A DNA stretch of 64,000 bases from Dorea_A sp016295505. GTDB taxonomy: Bacteria > Bacillota > Clostridia > Lachnospirales > Lachnospiraceae. Under the pieces are notes generated by a model. That model saw only the letters and a program-made list of their open reading frames with translations, was not told where the DNA came from and did not search any database. The DNA lies in the NCBI RefSeq assembly GCF_039832105.1, contig NZ_JBDOHS010000002.1:253119-317118 (forward strand), given 5' to 3'. The stretch's first letter is position 1; every line of letters begins with the position of its first letter. Positions 17,513 to 25,613 of the stretch are shown here, piece after piece. The position numbers and the translations under genes were made by a program.

Positions 17513-18400
17513 ATGAATCGAACGATCGAATATATGATAGAAAAAACAGATGACGGACTTCGCGTCGAGCAATTCTTAAGACGACACGGATATTCCGGAC
17601 AGAATCTTACAGAAATCAAACGAATGCCAAAAAGCATTCTTGTGAATGGGGAACATTATTATATGCGCCAGCTTCTTCATGCCGGTGACAGGCTGCAGGT
17701 CTGCATTCAGGAAACTGCCTGTTCCGAAAAGATTCCTCCTGTACAGATCCCATTAGATATTGTATATGAGGACGAAGACATTATCGTGATCAATAAGCCT
17801 GCAGGGATGCCGATTCACCCTTCCCTGAACAACTACACCAATTCCATGGCAAATGCACTGGCCTGGTATTACCAGTCACAGGAAAAGCCATTTATCTTCC
17901 GGTGCTGCAACCGACTGGACCGCGACACCTCCGGACTTACGGTCGTTGCCAAGCATCTGGTCAGTGGCAATATTCTGTCCGCCATGGTCTATCGCAGAGA
18001 GATCCATCGGGAATATCTGGCAATCGTCCGTGGGCACGTCACTCCACAGTCCGGTACAATTAACGCTCCTCTTGCCCGCAAACCCGGCACCATCATTGAA
18101 CGGACCGTAGACTGGGAACACGGAGAGACTGCCATTACCCATTATCAAGTTGTAAAAGAAGCCAATGATCACAGTCTGGTCTCACTGAAACTGGAAACCG
18201 GCCGCACACACCAGATCCGGATCCACATGAAATATCTGGGTTATCCTCTGATCGGAGACTATCTGTATAACCCCGATATGGAATATATAAGCCGGCAGGC
18301 ACTTCACTCCCACCGGCTCTGTTTTCCACATCCGATCACCGGAACGATGCTGGAATTCACCGCACCGTTACCGGAAGACATGCAGAATATACTTTTATAA
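17513..18400 (+). CDS. RluA-family pseudouridine synthase
   Basis: A 295-residue RNA pseudouridine synthase. An S4-like N-terminal part (about 15-75: VEQFLRRHGYS, KSILVNGEHYYMRQLLHAGDRLQV) precedes the catalytic domain with CNRLDRDTSGL, the catalytic aspartate being Asp136, then GRTHQIRIHMKYLGYPLIGDYLY and ALHSHRLCFPHP. The target could be 23S rRNA or tRNA; the RluA/RluC/RluD split cannot be settled here. A start at 17513 follows GTGAGGAAAA. It overlaps the convergent downstream gene by 6 bases. Confidence 0.92.
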   Translation: MNRTIEYMIEKTDDGLRVEQFLRRHGYSGQNLTEIKRMPKSILVNGEHYYMRQLLHAGDRLQVCIQETACSEKIPPVQIPLDIVYEDEDIIVINKPAGMPIHPSLNNYTNSMANALAWYYQSQEKPFIFRCCNRLDRDTSGLTVVAKHLVSGNILSAMVYRREIHREYLAIVRGHVTPQSGTINAPLARKPGTIIERTVDWEHGETAITHYQVVKEANDHSLVSLKLETGRTHQIRIHMKYLGYPLIGDYLYNPDMEYISRQALHSHRLCFPHPITGTMLEFTAPLPEDMQNILL

Positions 18401-19651
18401 TTTCATTTCTTCAATATGATACTCATACCCGCTTTCATCCATCAATGCCATATATGGAAGCGGGTCAAAATATTCCGGAGAATAGACTCCGGCATCCTTC
18501 CAGATGCCTTTTCCTATCAGTTCAATCGCCAGCGCTGCACCAAATCCCGTCTGTGCAACAACCGCCTGCGACCCCCATCTTTTCATGGATTCCTGATTAT
18601 CAAAGGCCTGATACAGGAAATAGGACTTATCCATTCCATCTTTTTTCCCAATGCACTGTACTCCGACCAACATCTCACCGGTCATCTCACTCCCGATATC
18701 CCCGGGCTGCGGAGCACAAGCTGCCACCACATCTCTTGGGATCACTTCTGTCTCACCGATTCGCACCGGATGAATGCTGCGAAGTCCCAGCTTATCAATG
18801 ACTTTTAATGCCGTGATCAGACTCTCATCCAGACTGATCTTGAACGTTGCCCGCTGAAGCCCATACTGCTTCAGATATCTTGGCATGGTGACGACTTCTT
18901 CATGCTCCACCTTCACCAGTGTATTCTGTCCGACACCATCCGGCATCTCCCAGACCTCTTTTCCTGCAAATGGTCTGTCCACCAGCAGTCCTCCTCTGGA
19001 TGCGTCATACTCCACATTCGGATTCATGACTTCATCCAATACAGTCCACACATTGAACCCAAACATAATATCATCCGGATCCGAACCCGGAACAGATAGA
19101 TTGCCGCCGTCTTTGACATGGACCTCCCGAATCTCATCCAACAGCTGCGTTGCGGCATACTTGGCAAACACATTAACGACTCCCGGATCGATTCCCATAC
19201 ATATTAACGCCATATTGCCGCGTTTCTTCCATGCATCAAATCGGTCAAAATTATACTTTGTCATAGGTTCTTCATAGCTGTTCTCGATCCCCGGTCCATA
19301 AGCCGGATGTTCCATAGGGACCGACCAGGTTCCCATATTCCCATAATCTATTCCTGTCTCATAAGCTGCGTCAAAAATATAATTGCTGGCAAACGGCGGG
19401 GCAGCATCCATCAGGAAATCAATCTGATGCATCCGGATCAACCGTATCATGGCTTCCTTCTCCGTAGCATTCACTGCCGCAGCTTCAAACCTGTCATCCC
19501 GATCCAGTTTTTCAACCACTTCCTGTGCACGCTTCCTTTCAAAATCACACACCAGCACATATTCCAGCCAGGCTCCTTCCTGGTCACGCCATTGCAAGAT
19601 CTTCAGGATACTTTCGCCCACTGCTCCCGCACCAACCAACATCATTCTCAT
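18395..19651 (-). CDS. Saccharopine dehydrogenase-family protein
   Basis: A 418-residue NAD(P)-dependent protein. The N-terminal Rossmann motif is MMLVGAGAVGESIL, followed by a saccharopine dehydrogenase-type body (FLMDAAPPFASNYIFDAAYETGIDYGNMGT, CMGIDPGVVNVFAKYAA). Relatives include saccharopine dehydrogenase, carboxynorspermidine synthase and homospermidine-like enzymes, so a role in lysine or polyamine metabolism is likely but unproven. The ATG at 19651 is chosen because GGAGG lies five bases upstream. No polyamine genes are adjacent. Its 5' leader holds a glycine-riboswitch-like element, which is unexpected for this family. Confidence 0.8.
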   Translation of the reverse strand: MRMMLVGAGAVGESILKILQWRDQEGAWLEYVLVCDFERKRAQEVVEKLDRDDRFEAAAVNATEKEAMIRLIRMHQIDFLMDAAPPFASNYIFDAAYETGIDYGNMGTWSVPMEHPAYGPGIENSYEEPMTKYNFDRFDAWKKRGNMALICMGIDPGVVNVFAKYAATQLLDEIREVHVKDGGNLSVPGSDPDDIMFGFNVWTVLDEVMNPNVEYDASRGGLLVDRPFAGKEVWEMPDGVGQNTLVKVEHEEVVTMPRYLKQYGLQRATFKISLDESLITALKVIDKLGLRSIHPVRIGETEVIPRDVVAACAPQPGDIGSEMTGEMLVGVQCIGKKDGMDKSYFLYQAFDNQESMKRWGSQAVVAQTGFGAALAIELIGKGIWKDAGVYSPEYFDPLPYMALMDESGYEYHIEEMKL

Positions 19652-19689
19652 AGCTTCTTCCTCCACACAAATAAAAGTCATCTATGATT

Positions 19690-19860
19690 CTCTGTCCTTT
19701 TGCCAGTTGGTTCTAGCCTCGTAGGCGATGCATTTTGCATTCTCTCCAAAGTTCCGTCAGACTGCCTTCCTTTTGCCTGTCAGTTTCCGCCAGAGTAAGA
19801 TGCATGAACTCTGGGTTTGCTTCTTCGGCCCCTTTCGGTGTCTAGGGCAGCCGTTCACCG
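19690..19860 (-). promoter_or_regulatory. Tandem glycine-type riboswitch (second aptamer atypical)
   Basis: Read on the minus strand, the first aptamer runs from CGGTGAACGGCTGCC through ACACCGAAAGG, GCCGAAGAAGCAAAC, a CAGAG/CTCTG hairpin and GACAGGCAAAAGGA to GGCAGTC. The linker CTGACGGAACTTTGGAGAG and the close CTGGCAAAAGGACAGAG are near-exact glycine riboswitch signatures and define a second aptamer with an ATGC/GCAT P2. The second aptamer seems to lack most of P3. It ends about 40 bases before the saccharopine dehydrogenase-like start, with no clear terminator, so control of translation is more likely than of elongation. Glycine as ligand is inferred from the motifs. Confidence 0.78.
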
Positions 19861-20279
19861 GATATATTCATTTTTTTGTTTATACTGTATTTTACAAAAT
19901 AATATACTCTCACGTCAAGAAAAAGCGGTTTTTCTAATTGCTCTTTTTTCTGATCCAATTCTCTGGTCGCTTTCAGAATTGCCTTTACCTGTTCTTTGCT
20001 GGTCATATTTGTTTTATTTTCACGAACCACTTCTGAAGATTCCATCTGATCCATAAGTGTACCGACTCTGACTCTGTAAAATTCATCCAGATTCGATTGA
20101 TAGATTGCTGCAAATGTCAATCGTTCTGCCAGAGGCACTCTCGGATTTCCTGCTTCATTCAATACTCTTTCATTAAATTTCAGCCATGACAGTTCCCGGT
20201 TCATCATATATGGGATTTTCGTTGTATTTTCTTTCTTTTTCTCTGCTTTTTTCTCTGATTTTTTCTCTGATTTCTTCAT
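19842..20279 (-). pseudogene. ppk1: Polyphosphate kinase, truncated 5' remnant
   Basis: A 145-codon reading frame whose residues about 25-115 are the N-terminal domain of PPK1 (MNRELSWLKFNERVLNEAGNPRVPLAERLTFA, IYQSNLDEFYRVRVGTLMDQ). Normal PPK1 is about 700 residues with two catalytic histidines; none of the catalytic half remains. After KEQLEK the sequence stops resembling PPK and runs into the promoter and riboswitch of the next gene. A lysine/glutamate repeat (KKSEKKSEKKAEKKKE) forms the extreme N-terminus. The upstream region keeps a Pho-box-like promoter, as expected for a former ppk gene. No polyphosphate synthesis is expected from it. Confidence 0.85.
19889..19918 (-). promoter_or_regulatory. 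Promoter of the riboswitch leader
   Basis: On the minus strand, TTGACG (19913-19918) and TAAAAT (19889-19894) with an 18-base spacer. It lies inside the 3' tail of the ppk remnant and 29 bases upstream of the first aptamer. Confidence 0.65.
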
Positions 20280-20326
20280 CTGAACAGTTCCTTTCTCAAA
20301 AGTTTTATATCCACATAATCAGAGAA

Positions 20327-20380
20327 ATTATAACTCTTTTATGTCAAATTTACGGAACGCTTATGTTAATTTTATGTAAG
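20327..20380 (-). promoter_or_regulatory. Pho-box-like promoter of the ppk remnant
   Basis: On the minus strand CTTACA (20375-20380), TTAACA (20364-20369), a degenerate third position, and TTGACA (20342-20347) are spaced in an 11-base ladder, the spacing of PhoP/PhoB direct repeats. TATAAT (20327-20332) follows 9 bases after the last repeat, the usual position for Pho-activated promoters. Confidence 0.6.
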
Positions 20381-20466
20381 ATTTCAAATCTGAATCAGTT
20401 GGGGAATTCCCTGTACTGCGTTTGCCTTTGCTTTTGCAATCGCACCTTTTAGAGCAAATTTCCTAT

Positions 20467-21984
20467 TCAAAAACCAAACACCTCTTTCCTCAATTTTCTA
20501 TTTGCCACCAGTGCCATATAACGGCGAAATGTTACTCTTGCCTTGTTATTCTTCTCTTCCTTTTTCATCATATCCCATTGCGTTTTTAACCGGCGACGGG
20601 GCTGTGTACCCCAATAATGTATACCAATCTTCTCGTATTCCGGGCCATCAGGAACAAAAATTACATTTCCCGCTTCTTCCATCTCATGATCATGCAGCAT
20701 CTTCTCATAAATCTTCCATAATGCCAAAAAACGTTTATCACTTAAGTATAGGATTGTCTCCTCAAAATAATCCGAAAATGTGTATACACGATAATAATTC
20801 TCATCCGCATATTTCATTAGATCTAAAATCCATAGCAAAGGATTTTGAGGCATAAACTCTTCTCTTAAAATATCTTCAAACTGTTTTCTTAAATCGACAA
20901 ACCACTCCTTTATTTCATGCGAAAACTGAATATTTTTATCCTCTCCCCAAAATAGAATCATATCATCAGCTGTTATACGAAAAAAATCCTTGGTAGAAAC
21001 CGACATTATTGTCTTCTGACTCACTTTCTGATAAATTCTTTTTGGAGAAGCACCCTCCATCTCTTTCCATAATTCCCAGAAATCTTTTTCATATATCTCT
21101 GATACGACCTTGACCAAATATGCCGGAGCGTCTGTCAATGCAGCCAAAAGACAGATAATCTCCAAATCTTTATCCTCATATTTTTTACAGATTTCAAGAG
21201 ACATATTTTCCTGCTCAAAGTATAAACGAAGCATTTCCATGATTCGTGAAAGTTGTTCTGTTTTATCCCAACTACTCTTTTTACGATAATCTATAACTGT
21301 TGCCTTAAACGCCCTGCTATAGTCAAAAAAAGTCTTTTTGTCATCGCCTTTTCTTTTTTCTTTGCTGTTCATCATTTTATCAAATTCTTCATCCACAGCA
21401 TCAGATCCAGATAAAACAGCCCGAATCTCATAGTATCCAATCAATCCGTATATATCATATATTAAATCATCCCAGTCATACATGTCCAAATCCATGCCGT
21501 ATTCATCTTCCTGGTCATGCATAGTTTCAAATACTTCCCATAGATCATCATTCTTCTTAGGATAATCTTCCTGGAACAGATAATTAATCCATCCAACATA
21601 CCTGTGTGCAGTTACAAACTTACCATTCACCATCACAATTGCAGGCCCATTCAAATAAAGGCTTTCCAGAACATATGCTGCGACAACAACCAAATGAAAT
21701 TCACTCCAGCCAATCTTTTCACTCCATACACTGCTTCCCTCTATATCAAATCCCGCGTTCTCCCAAGCAGCATCTTCAAAATAATTATAAAAAAAATCCA
21801 TTCCGTACTCATGCATGGAAGCCTGTTTCAATACATTAACATTCCTATCGCACAATTGTACTCGCTCCAATTCCATCATACCACCTGCTTGGAATAATTT
21901 CTCAATACGACTTTTAAACTCTTCCTTTTTATCATCCGGTATTTTCGCTCCTGCCTTCTGAAATAAACCTGCAAAAGTTCCCAT
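20467..21984 (-). CDS. Unrecognised 505-residue protein
   Basis: A long intact reading frame that I do not recognise. The protein is acidic and rich in aromatic residues (WENAGFDIEG, MYDWDDLIYDIYGLIGYYEI, YYRVYTFSDYFEE) with no signal peptide or membrane helix, so it is probably cytoplasmic. The C-terminal 30 residues are basic (TQPRRRLKTQWDMMKKEEKNNKARVTFRRYM). The start at 21984 is chosen over an earlier in-frame ATG at 22050 because GGGAGGA lies about seven bases upstream. A small dyad and an XRE regulator gene are directly upstream on the same strand, so the pair may be an accessory module. Function unknown. Confidence 0.65.
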   Translation of the reverse strand: MGTFAGLFQKAGAKIPDDKKEEFKSRIEKLFQAGGMMELERVQLCDRNVNVLKQASMHEYGMDFFYNYFEDAAWENAGFDIEGSSVWSEKIGWSEFHLVVVAAYVLESLYLNGPAIVMVNGKFVTAHRYVGWINYLFQEDYPKKNDDLWEVFETMHDQEDEYGMDLDMYDWDDLIYDIYGLIGYYEIRAVLSGSDAVDEEFDKMMNSKEKRKGDDKKTFFDYSRAFKATVIDYRKKSSWDKTEQLSRIMEMLRLYFEQENMSLEICKKYEDKDLEIICLLAALTDAPAYLVKVVSEIYEKDFWELWKEMEGASPKRIYQKVSQKTIMSVSTKDFFRITADDMILFWGEDKNIQFSHEIKEWFVDLRKQFEDILREEFMPQNPLLWILDLMKYADENYYRVYTFSDYFEETILYLSDKRFLALWKIYEKMLHDHEMEEAGNVIFVPDGPEYEKIGIHYWGTQPRRRLKTQWDMMKKEEKNNKARVTFRRYMALVANRKLRKEVFGF

Positions 21985-22049
21985 CTTTTCTTCCTCCCGC
22001 ACTTCAAAAATTGATAGAACAATTTTAAAACCTTTTCCATAATTTGTCA

Positions 22050-22066
22050 TTGAACTTGTAGTTCAA
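22050..22066. promoter_or_regulatory. Dyad upstream of the unrecognised gene
   Basis: TTGAACT and AGTTCAA with a 3-base centre form a perfect 7-base dyad between the XRE gene and the 505-residue gene. It is a candidate operator for the adjacent XRE protein. Confidence 0.4.
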
Positions 22067-22104
22067 TACAATCATTATTCAAGCGCAGGACGACTCCAGA
22101 ATAG

Positions 22105-22425
22105 TTATGCTGTACAACAACCCATAATCCCCTTATAATATGCTTTCATTCGAAAATATAAAGGGTTGTTATTAATTGGGAACTGATAGATTCTGTTCCC
22201 GACAATCATATCATCTATCGGCATCTGAAAAAGCTCTGACAAAGCATACAAATTATCAATTGATGGCATACTACGCCCACTAAGCCATCTGTATACACTT
22301 TGTACGCAAGATAAATTTAAATACCTCTGAACATCCTTTACTGACATATTCTTCTGCTCCATGATCTGGCGCAAAAGAATCCCAGTAGCTTTCATGTTAA
22401 TCGTTGGATACATTTTATATCTCAT
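22105..22425 (-). CDS. XRE-family helix-turn-helix regulator
   Basis: A 106-residue protein. Residues about 12-72 form a lambda-repressor-type HTH (LLRQIMEQKNMSVKDVQRYLNLSCVQSVYRWLSGRSMPSIDNLYALSELFQMPIDDMI). The tail (FPINNNPLYFRMKAYYKGIMGCCTA) is short and has no clear sensing domain. GGGAG precedes the ATG. It sits just upstream of the 505-residue unknown gene and a small dyad, so it may control that gene. Target not proven. Confidence 0.8.
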   Translation of the reverse strand: MRYKMYPTINMKATGILLRQIMEQKNMSVKDVQRYLNLSCVQSVYRWLSGRSMPSIDNLYALSELFQMPIDDMIVGNRIYQFPINNNPLYFRMKAYYKGIMGCCTA

Positions 22426-22599
22426 TTAACTCCCTGATATAATTTTGTTCTTATTTTATCACATTATTTTTTTCAATCTACAGAATTATCAAGCAAATAT
22501 TCACAATCCGGACTTACTTGTCATATTCACATAAAGACAATTTACACTGGGAAACTATTCTTTACACATAATGCCACGAGGATGTCAAGTCATTGCTAC

Positions 22600-22630
22600 A
22601 AAAAAAATTCGTCCACTGGACGGATTTTTG
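22600..22630. terminator. Terminator after the DUF3791/DUF3990 operon
   Basis: CGTCCA and TGGACG arms with flanking AAAATT and TTTTT give a hairpin with T-runs in both directions. It lies about 75 bases after the last gene of the DUF operon. Confidence 0.65.
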
Positions 22631-22701
22631 CACACATGGCGAAAAATTATGCGGCTTTTTTGCCATGAAAATGGCTTAAAACCGCACCATTCAGCTTATC
22701 C

Positions 22702-22938
22702 TCAAATTTGTTCTTCCTTAGTATCCCGCATTTTCTCAGCATATTCCTGTTCCAGTTCCTCTGCCAGATACGCATCGCTCATGCAGTGCATATCCGATAC
22801 ACCGTCACGAATCAGCTGATAGGTCTCGGAATGGTAAAAGAAATCCAATGCCGTATCCAGTGAAAATCCCTGCTGTTTAGCAAAGCACTCAATGACACGG
22901 CTGTATTTTTTCTGAAGTAAAATCGGATTAGCTGTCAT
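22702..22938 (-). CDS. DUF3791-like small protein
   Basis: A 78-residue helical protein (KKYSRVIECFAKQQGFSLDTALDFFYHSETYQLIRDGVSDMHCMSDAYLAEELEQEYAEK). The pattern matches small proteins annotated DUF3791 that flank DUF3990 genes in Firmicutes. Its start overlaps the DUF3990 stop by 4 bases. No enzymatic motif is visible. An antitoxin or chaperone role for the DUF3990 partner is an inference from gene arrangement. Confidence 0.65.
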   Translation of the reverse strand: MTANPILLQKKYSRVIECFAKQQGFSLDTALDFFYHSETYQLIRDGVSDMHCMSDAYLAEELEQEYAEKMRDTKEEQI

Positions 22939-23405
22939 AATATTTCACTCCCTTCAAAATGCAGCAGAGACAATGCCTTCTCTGTGCGGAAACAAATTTG
23001 CAGGTTCGGCTTTTCATATCGCAGACGGTTGATGGCTTCCATCTTATCAATCAATCCGTCAAAAAACAGTTCCACCGTATTGAATACCTTATCATTGGCA
23101 ACACCGCCCACAACAAGATCATAATTTGTCGAATCTTTTCCGCTACGGCAGTTCAGAATGAAATCCAGCCATTCCTCGGAATACGAATCGAATTTCAAAA
23201 TTTTCAGTTCAACTTTCCGGCTTTCATCATACTCATATCGAGAAATAATACCGTCTTTTCCACGCCGTTTGAACTTTCCGCACCACTTTTCAGCCTGCTC
23301 ATGCAGTGGCGTGACATAGAAGCCACGTCCGAAGTCAACATTAGAACGGGAATGAACCAAATCCGGTTTGGCAATCTCTAAAAAGGAACCATGATAGAGA
23401 ATCAT
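22935..23405 (-). CDS. DUF3990 protein, putative ADP-ribosyltransferase-like toxin
   Basis: A 156-residue protein beginning MILYHGSFLEIAKPDL and continuing DFGRGFYVTPLHEQAEKWC, the DUF3990 signature. The H-G-S and later GxGFY-T pattern recalls the NAD-binding core of ADP-ribosyltransferases, to whose fold clan DUF3990 has been linked. It is flanked by two DUF3791-like genes with 4-base overlaps on both sides, the arrangement of a translationally coupled toxin-antitoxin cassette. Toxicity and activity are inferences, not seen in the sequence. Confidence 0.75.
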   Translation of the reverse strand: MILYHGSFLEIAKPDLVHSRSNVDFGRGFYVTPLHEQAEKWCGKFKRRGKDGIISRYEYDESRKVELKILKFDSYSEEWLDFILNCRSGKDSTNYDLVVGGVANDKVFNTVELFFDGLIDKMEAINRLRYEKPNLQICFRTEKALSLLHFEGSEIL

Positions 23406-23641
23406 ACTTTCACACCCCTTTCTTTCATCACGTCAAGAATGTCGTCTACGATATATTCCCGGCTCTGAGTATGCAGCACTTCATATTCCGGCACGATATA
23501 TCCGTTCAGAATATCACTCTTTTCAGTAAATGCTTGATAGACATACTCTGCATTTACCCCCAGCTTTGCCGCCACATTTTCAATGCAAAACACAGCAAAC
23601 TCCAACTCACTGGAATTTTTTATTTTTTCATCCTGTATCAC
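23402..23641 (-). CDS. DUF3791 protein
   Basis: A 79-residue protein with the core EFAVFCIENVAAKLGVNAEYVYQAFTEKSDILNGYIVPEYEVLHTQSREYIVDDILDVMKERG, characteristic of DUF3791. It starts at a GTG with AGGAAGG eight bases upstream and overlaps the DUF3990 start by 4 bases, so it is made first. In a toxin-antitoxin reading it would be the antitoxin. No DNA-binding motif is obvious. Confidence 0.75.
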   Translation of the reverse strand: MIQDEKIKNSSELEFAVFCIENVAAKLGVNAEYVYQAFTEKSDILNGYIVPEYEVLHTQSREYIVDDILDVMKERGVKV

Positions 23642-23685
23642 AAATTCGACCTTCCTTTACTTAATATTTGTTGATTAATTCTATT

Positions 23686-23714
23686 ATTATAATACATGTC
23701 AATATCTTTTCCAA
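23686..23714 (-). promoter_or_regulatory. Promoter of the DUF3791/DUF3990 operon
   Basis: On the minus strand TTGGAA (23709-23714) and TATAAT (23686-23691), spacer 17 bases, 45 bases ahead of the first start codon. Confidence 0.65.
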
Positions 23715-23717
23715 CAC

Positions 23718-23763
23718 TTTTAATTTATTGTATAATTTCATTTTAATTTATTGTATAATTTCA
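23718..23763. repeat. 23-bp direct repeat, two perfect copies
   Basis: Units 23718-23740 and 23741-23763 are identical, AT-rich, and lie directly upstream of the -35 box of the DUF3791/DUF3990 operon. They could be an UP-type element or tandem operator, or the residue of slippage. Confidence 0.8.
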
Positions 23764-23822
23764 TTTTTGTTAAAGTATTGTCCCGCCAACAGCATTTTTT
23801 AATTTTTCGTTTCTTGTTAACT

Positions 23823-25571
23823 TCATCTCTTAGGCAGGCTTTCGCTCAAACATAATGCCCCATACCCAACCTGTGGATTCGGATATTCTGTAAATCCCGG
23901 CAGTGTTTTCGCCCCTCTTCTCAGATAGGCTTTCACTTTCTCTCCATACAGATACGGATCATTCCCTTTTATAATTCCCCACTCCATTAAGAGTGCCGTA
24001 CTTCCCGTGACAAACGGAGTTGCAAAAGAAGTGCCGGAAAAACTTGCATATCCTCCTCCCGGCACGGTAGTTGTCACATTCACGCCCGGAGCCACGATAT
24101 CCGGTTTCACAAGATTCAACATTCGGGTAAACCCACGACCGGAAAAATCTGCGTATGCAAATGTCAATGCATCATACGCACCTACCGATATCACACGCCC
24201 GGCAGTAGAAGGAATGGTGAGTGTCGTATGATCGGTCGGAAACAGAAATCCCGTTCCGCGATTCAGAACACTTTCACTTGGAAGCCATAATTCATATGCT
24301 CCGGTAACAATCTTTCGCGGCATCAGAACAATCTGCCATATGCCTTCCGTAATATAAGCTTCCCGCGGCAGCATATCGATATATATTTCCTGTGAAGTAC
24401 TGTATGGACTTGGCTTTCCATAATACAGAAGAATCTCTGTCCCTCCGACCACAAATCGCTGGGGACCAAGTATCTCCTGAAGCGGACCCACCCGGACTCC
24501 GGCCGGTGTAATCATCGCAATCTCAATCTGATCCGTATATTCCTTCCAGATTTGAACGCTGATCGCAGTCTGACGGCTCTGAACAGCAAGCTGAATCCGT
24601 CTCTCCTCTCCTTCCTGAAGAGTACCGGCAGTATGGCCTGCACCCGCTGCTTCATTGCCGGTTCCAACGCAGATACAGTTTTTCCAGCGATTGGAAAGAT
24701 CATCGATATAACGTTCCAGAAGTGAACTTCCGTCATGTGCACCATAGGTATTCCCAAAACTGATATTCACTGCTACCGGCTTTCGAAATTCCAATGCTTT
24801 CCGCAGAACGTAATCCAGTCCTTCCATCAGCTCGATCGTACGCGGGAATCCTTCCTGCATCGGATTGCCAAGCTTCACAACCAGAAGTTCACTTCGTGAT
24901 GCCACACCGGCATACACCCCATTGCTGCTCCGCCCGTTTCCTGCGGCAATCCCGGCAACTGCTGTTCCGTGTCCGGAGATATCCATACTTGGAAGCATCT
25001 CTCTTTGCAGCAACGATGTCGGCTGTCTCAGTGCTTCATTGATCTGCTCCTGTGAATATTCTACTCCCAATGTATACCCTTCCGGAGAGTTTCTCCCCTC
25101 GCCCGGTACCAGTGATTGATCCCAAAGGGCACGAATCCTGGTCGTTCCGTCCGGATTACGAAAGTCTTCATTGGTATAATCGATTCCCGAATCAATTACA
25201 GCCACAAGAACACCCTGTCCATATAACGAAAAACGGGTATTCTGCACCGCATTGATGCAGGATACCCGTCTTCCGTTCGCCGCCTGAAAGAACAACCGCT
25301 TCGGTTTTTCTACATATTCCACTTCCGGAACAGTCACCAGCCTCTCAATCAGAGATTCACGAATGGTCAGAATCGCATATTCATTTTGAAGTTCTGTTAC
25401 CTGATCCGCCAGTGCTCTCACCTGATCAAGGTTTCCGGAATATTTTACAATCAGATCCCATTTTCTTTCAATCGGATGATATCCGACATCCAGATTCAGT
25501 GACCTTTCCCTCTCTTCTTCCGTGGCATCCAATGCCAGATTCAACAGATTTTCCAACTTTTGACTCGTCAT
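23823..25571 (-). CDS. S8 subtilisin-like protease, CspB type
   Basis: A 582-residue serine protease. The catalytic triad is visible as Asp127 in VAVIDSGIDY, His201 in SGHGTAVAGI and Ser515 in SGTSFATP. A long insertion between His and Ser (about 310-450) corresponds to the jelly-roll domain of clostridial Csp germination proteases. An N-terminal prodomain of about 95 residues precedes the enzyme, and there is no secretion signal. In Clostridia such proteases activate the cortex hydrolase SleC in spores; relatives in non-sporulating gut Lachnospiraceae have unknown roles. AAAGGGACAGT precedes the ATG. Confidence 0.88.
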   Translation of the reverse strand: MTSQKLENLLNLALDATEEERERSLNLDVGYHPIERKWDLIVKYSGNLDQVRALADQVTELQNEYAILTIRESLIERLVTVPEVEYVEKPKRLFFQAANGRRVSCINAVQNTRFSLYGQGVLVAVIDSGIDYTNEDFRNPDGTTRIRALWDQSLVPGEGRNSPEGYTLGVEYSQEQINEALRQPTSLLQREMLPSMDISGHGTAVAGIAAGNGRSSNGVYAGVASRSELLVVKLGNPMQEGFPRTIELMEGLDYVLRKALEFRKPVAVNISFGNTYGAHDGSSLLERYIDDLSNRWKNCICVGTGNEAAGAGHTAGTLQEGEERRIQLAVQSRQTAISVQIWKEYTDQIEIAMITPAGVRVGPLQEILGPQRFVVGGTEILLYYGKPSPYSTSQEIYIDMLPREAYITEGIWQIVLMPRKIVTGAYELWLPSESVLNRGTGFLFPTDHTTLTIPSTAGRVISVGAYDALTFAYADFSGRGFTRMLNLVKPDIVAPGVNVTTTVPGGGYASFSGTSFATPFVTGSTALLMEWGIIKGNDPYLYGEKVKAYLRRGAKTLPGFTEYPNPQVGYGALCLSESLPKR

Positions 25572-25613
25572 ACTGTCCCTTTCTGTTTCAATATTCTTTT
25601 TGATGCATTTTCA

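Noticed and set aside
19690..19860. Lysine riboswitch on the saccharopine dehydrogenase gene
   Set aside because: The lysine aptamer words are missing, while glycine aptamer words are nearly exact.
20467..23641. Prophage or plasmid remnant
   Set aside because: The XRE regulator and DUF genes are accessory in style, but no replication, integrase or structural gene is seen.
23959..25603. Several plus-strand open frames opposite the subtilisin gene
   Set aside because: They lack ribosome sites and family motifs and mirror a well-supported minus-strand protease.
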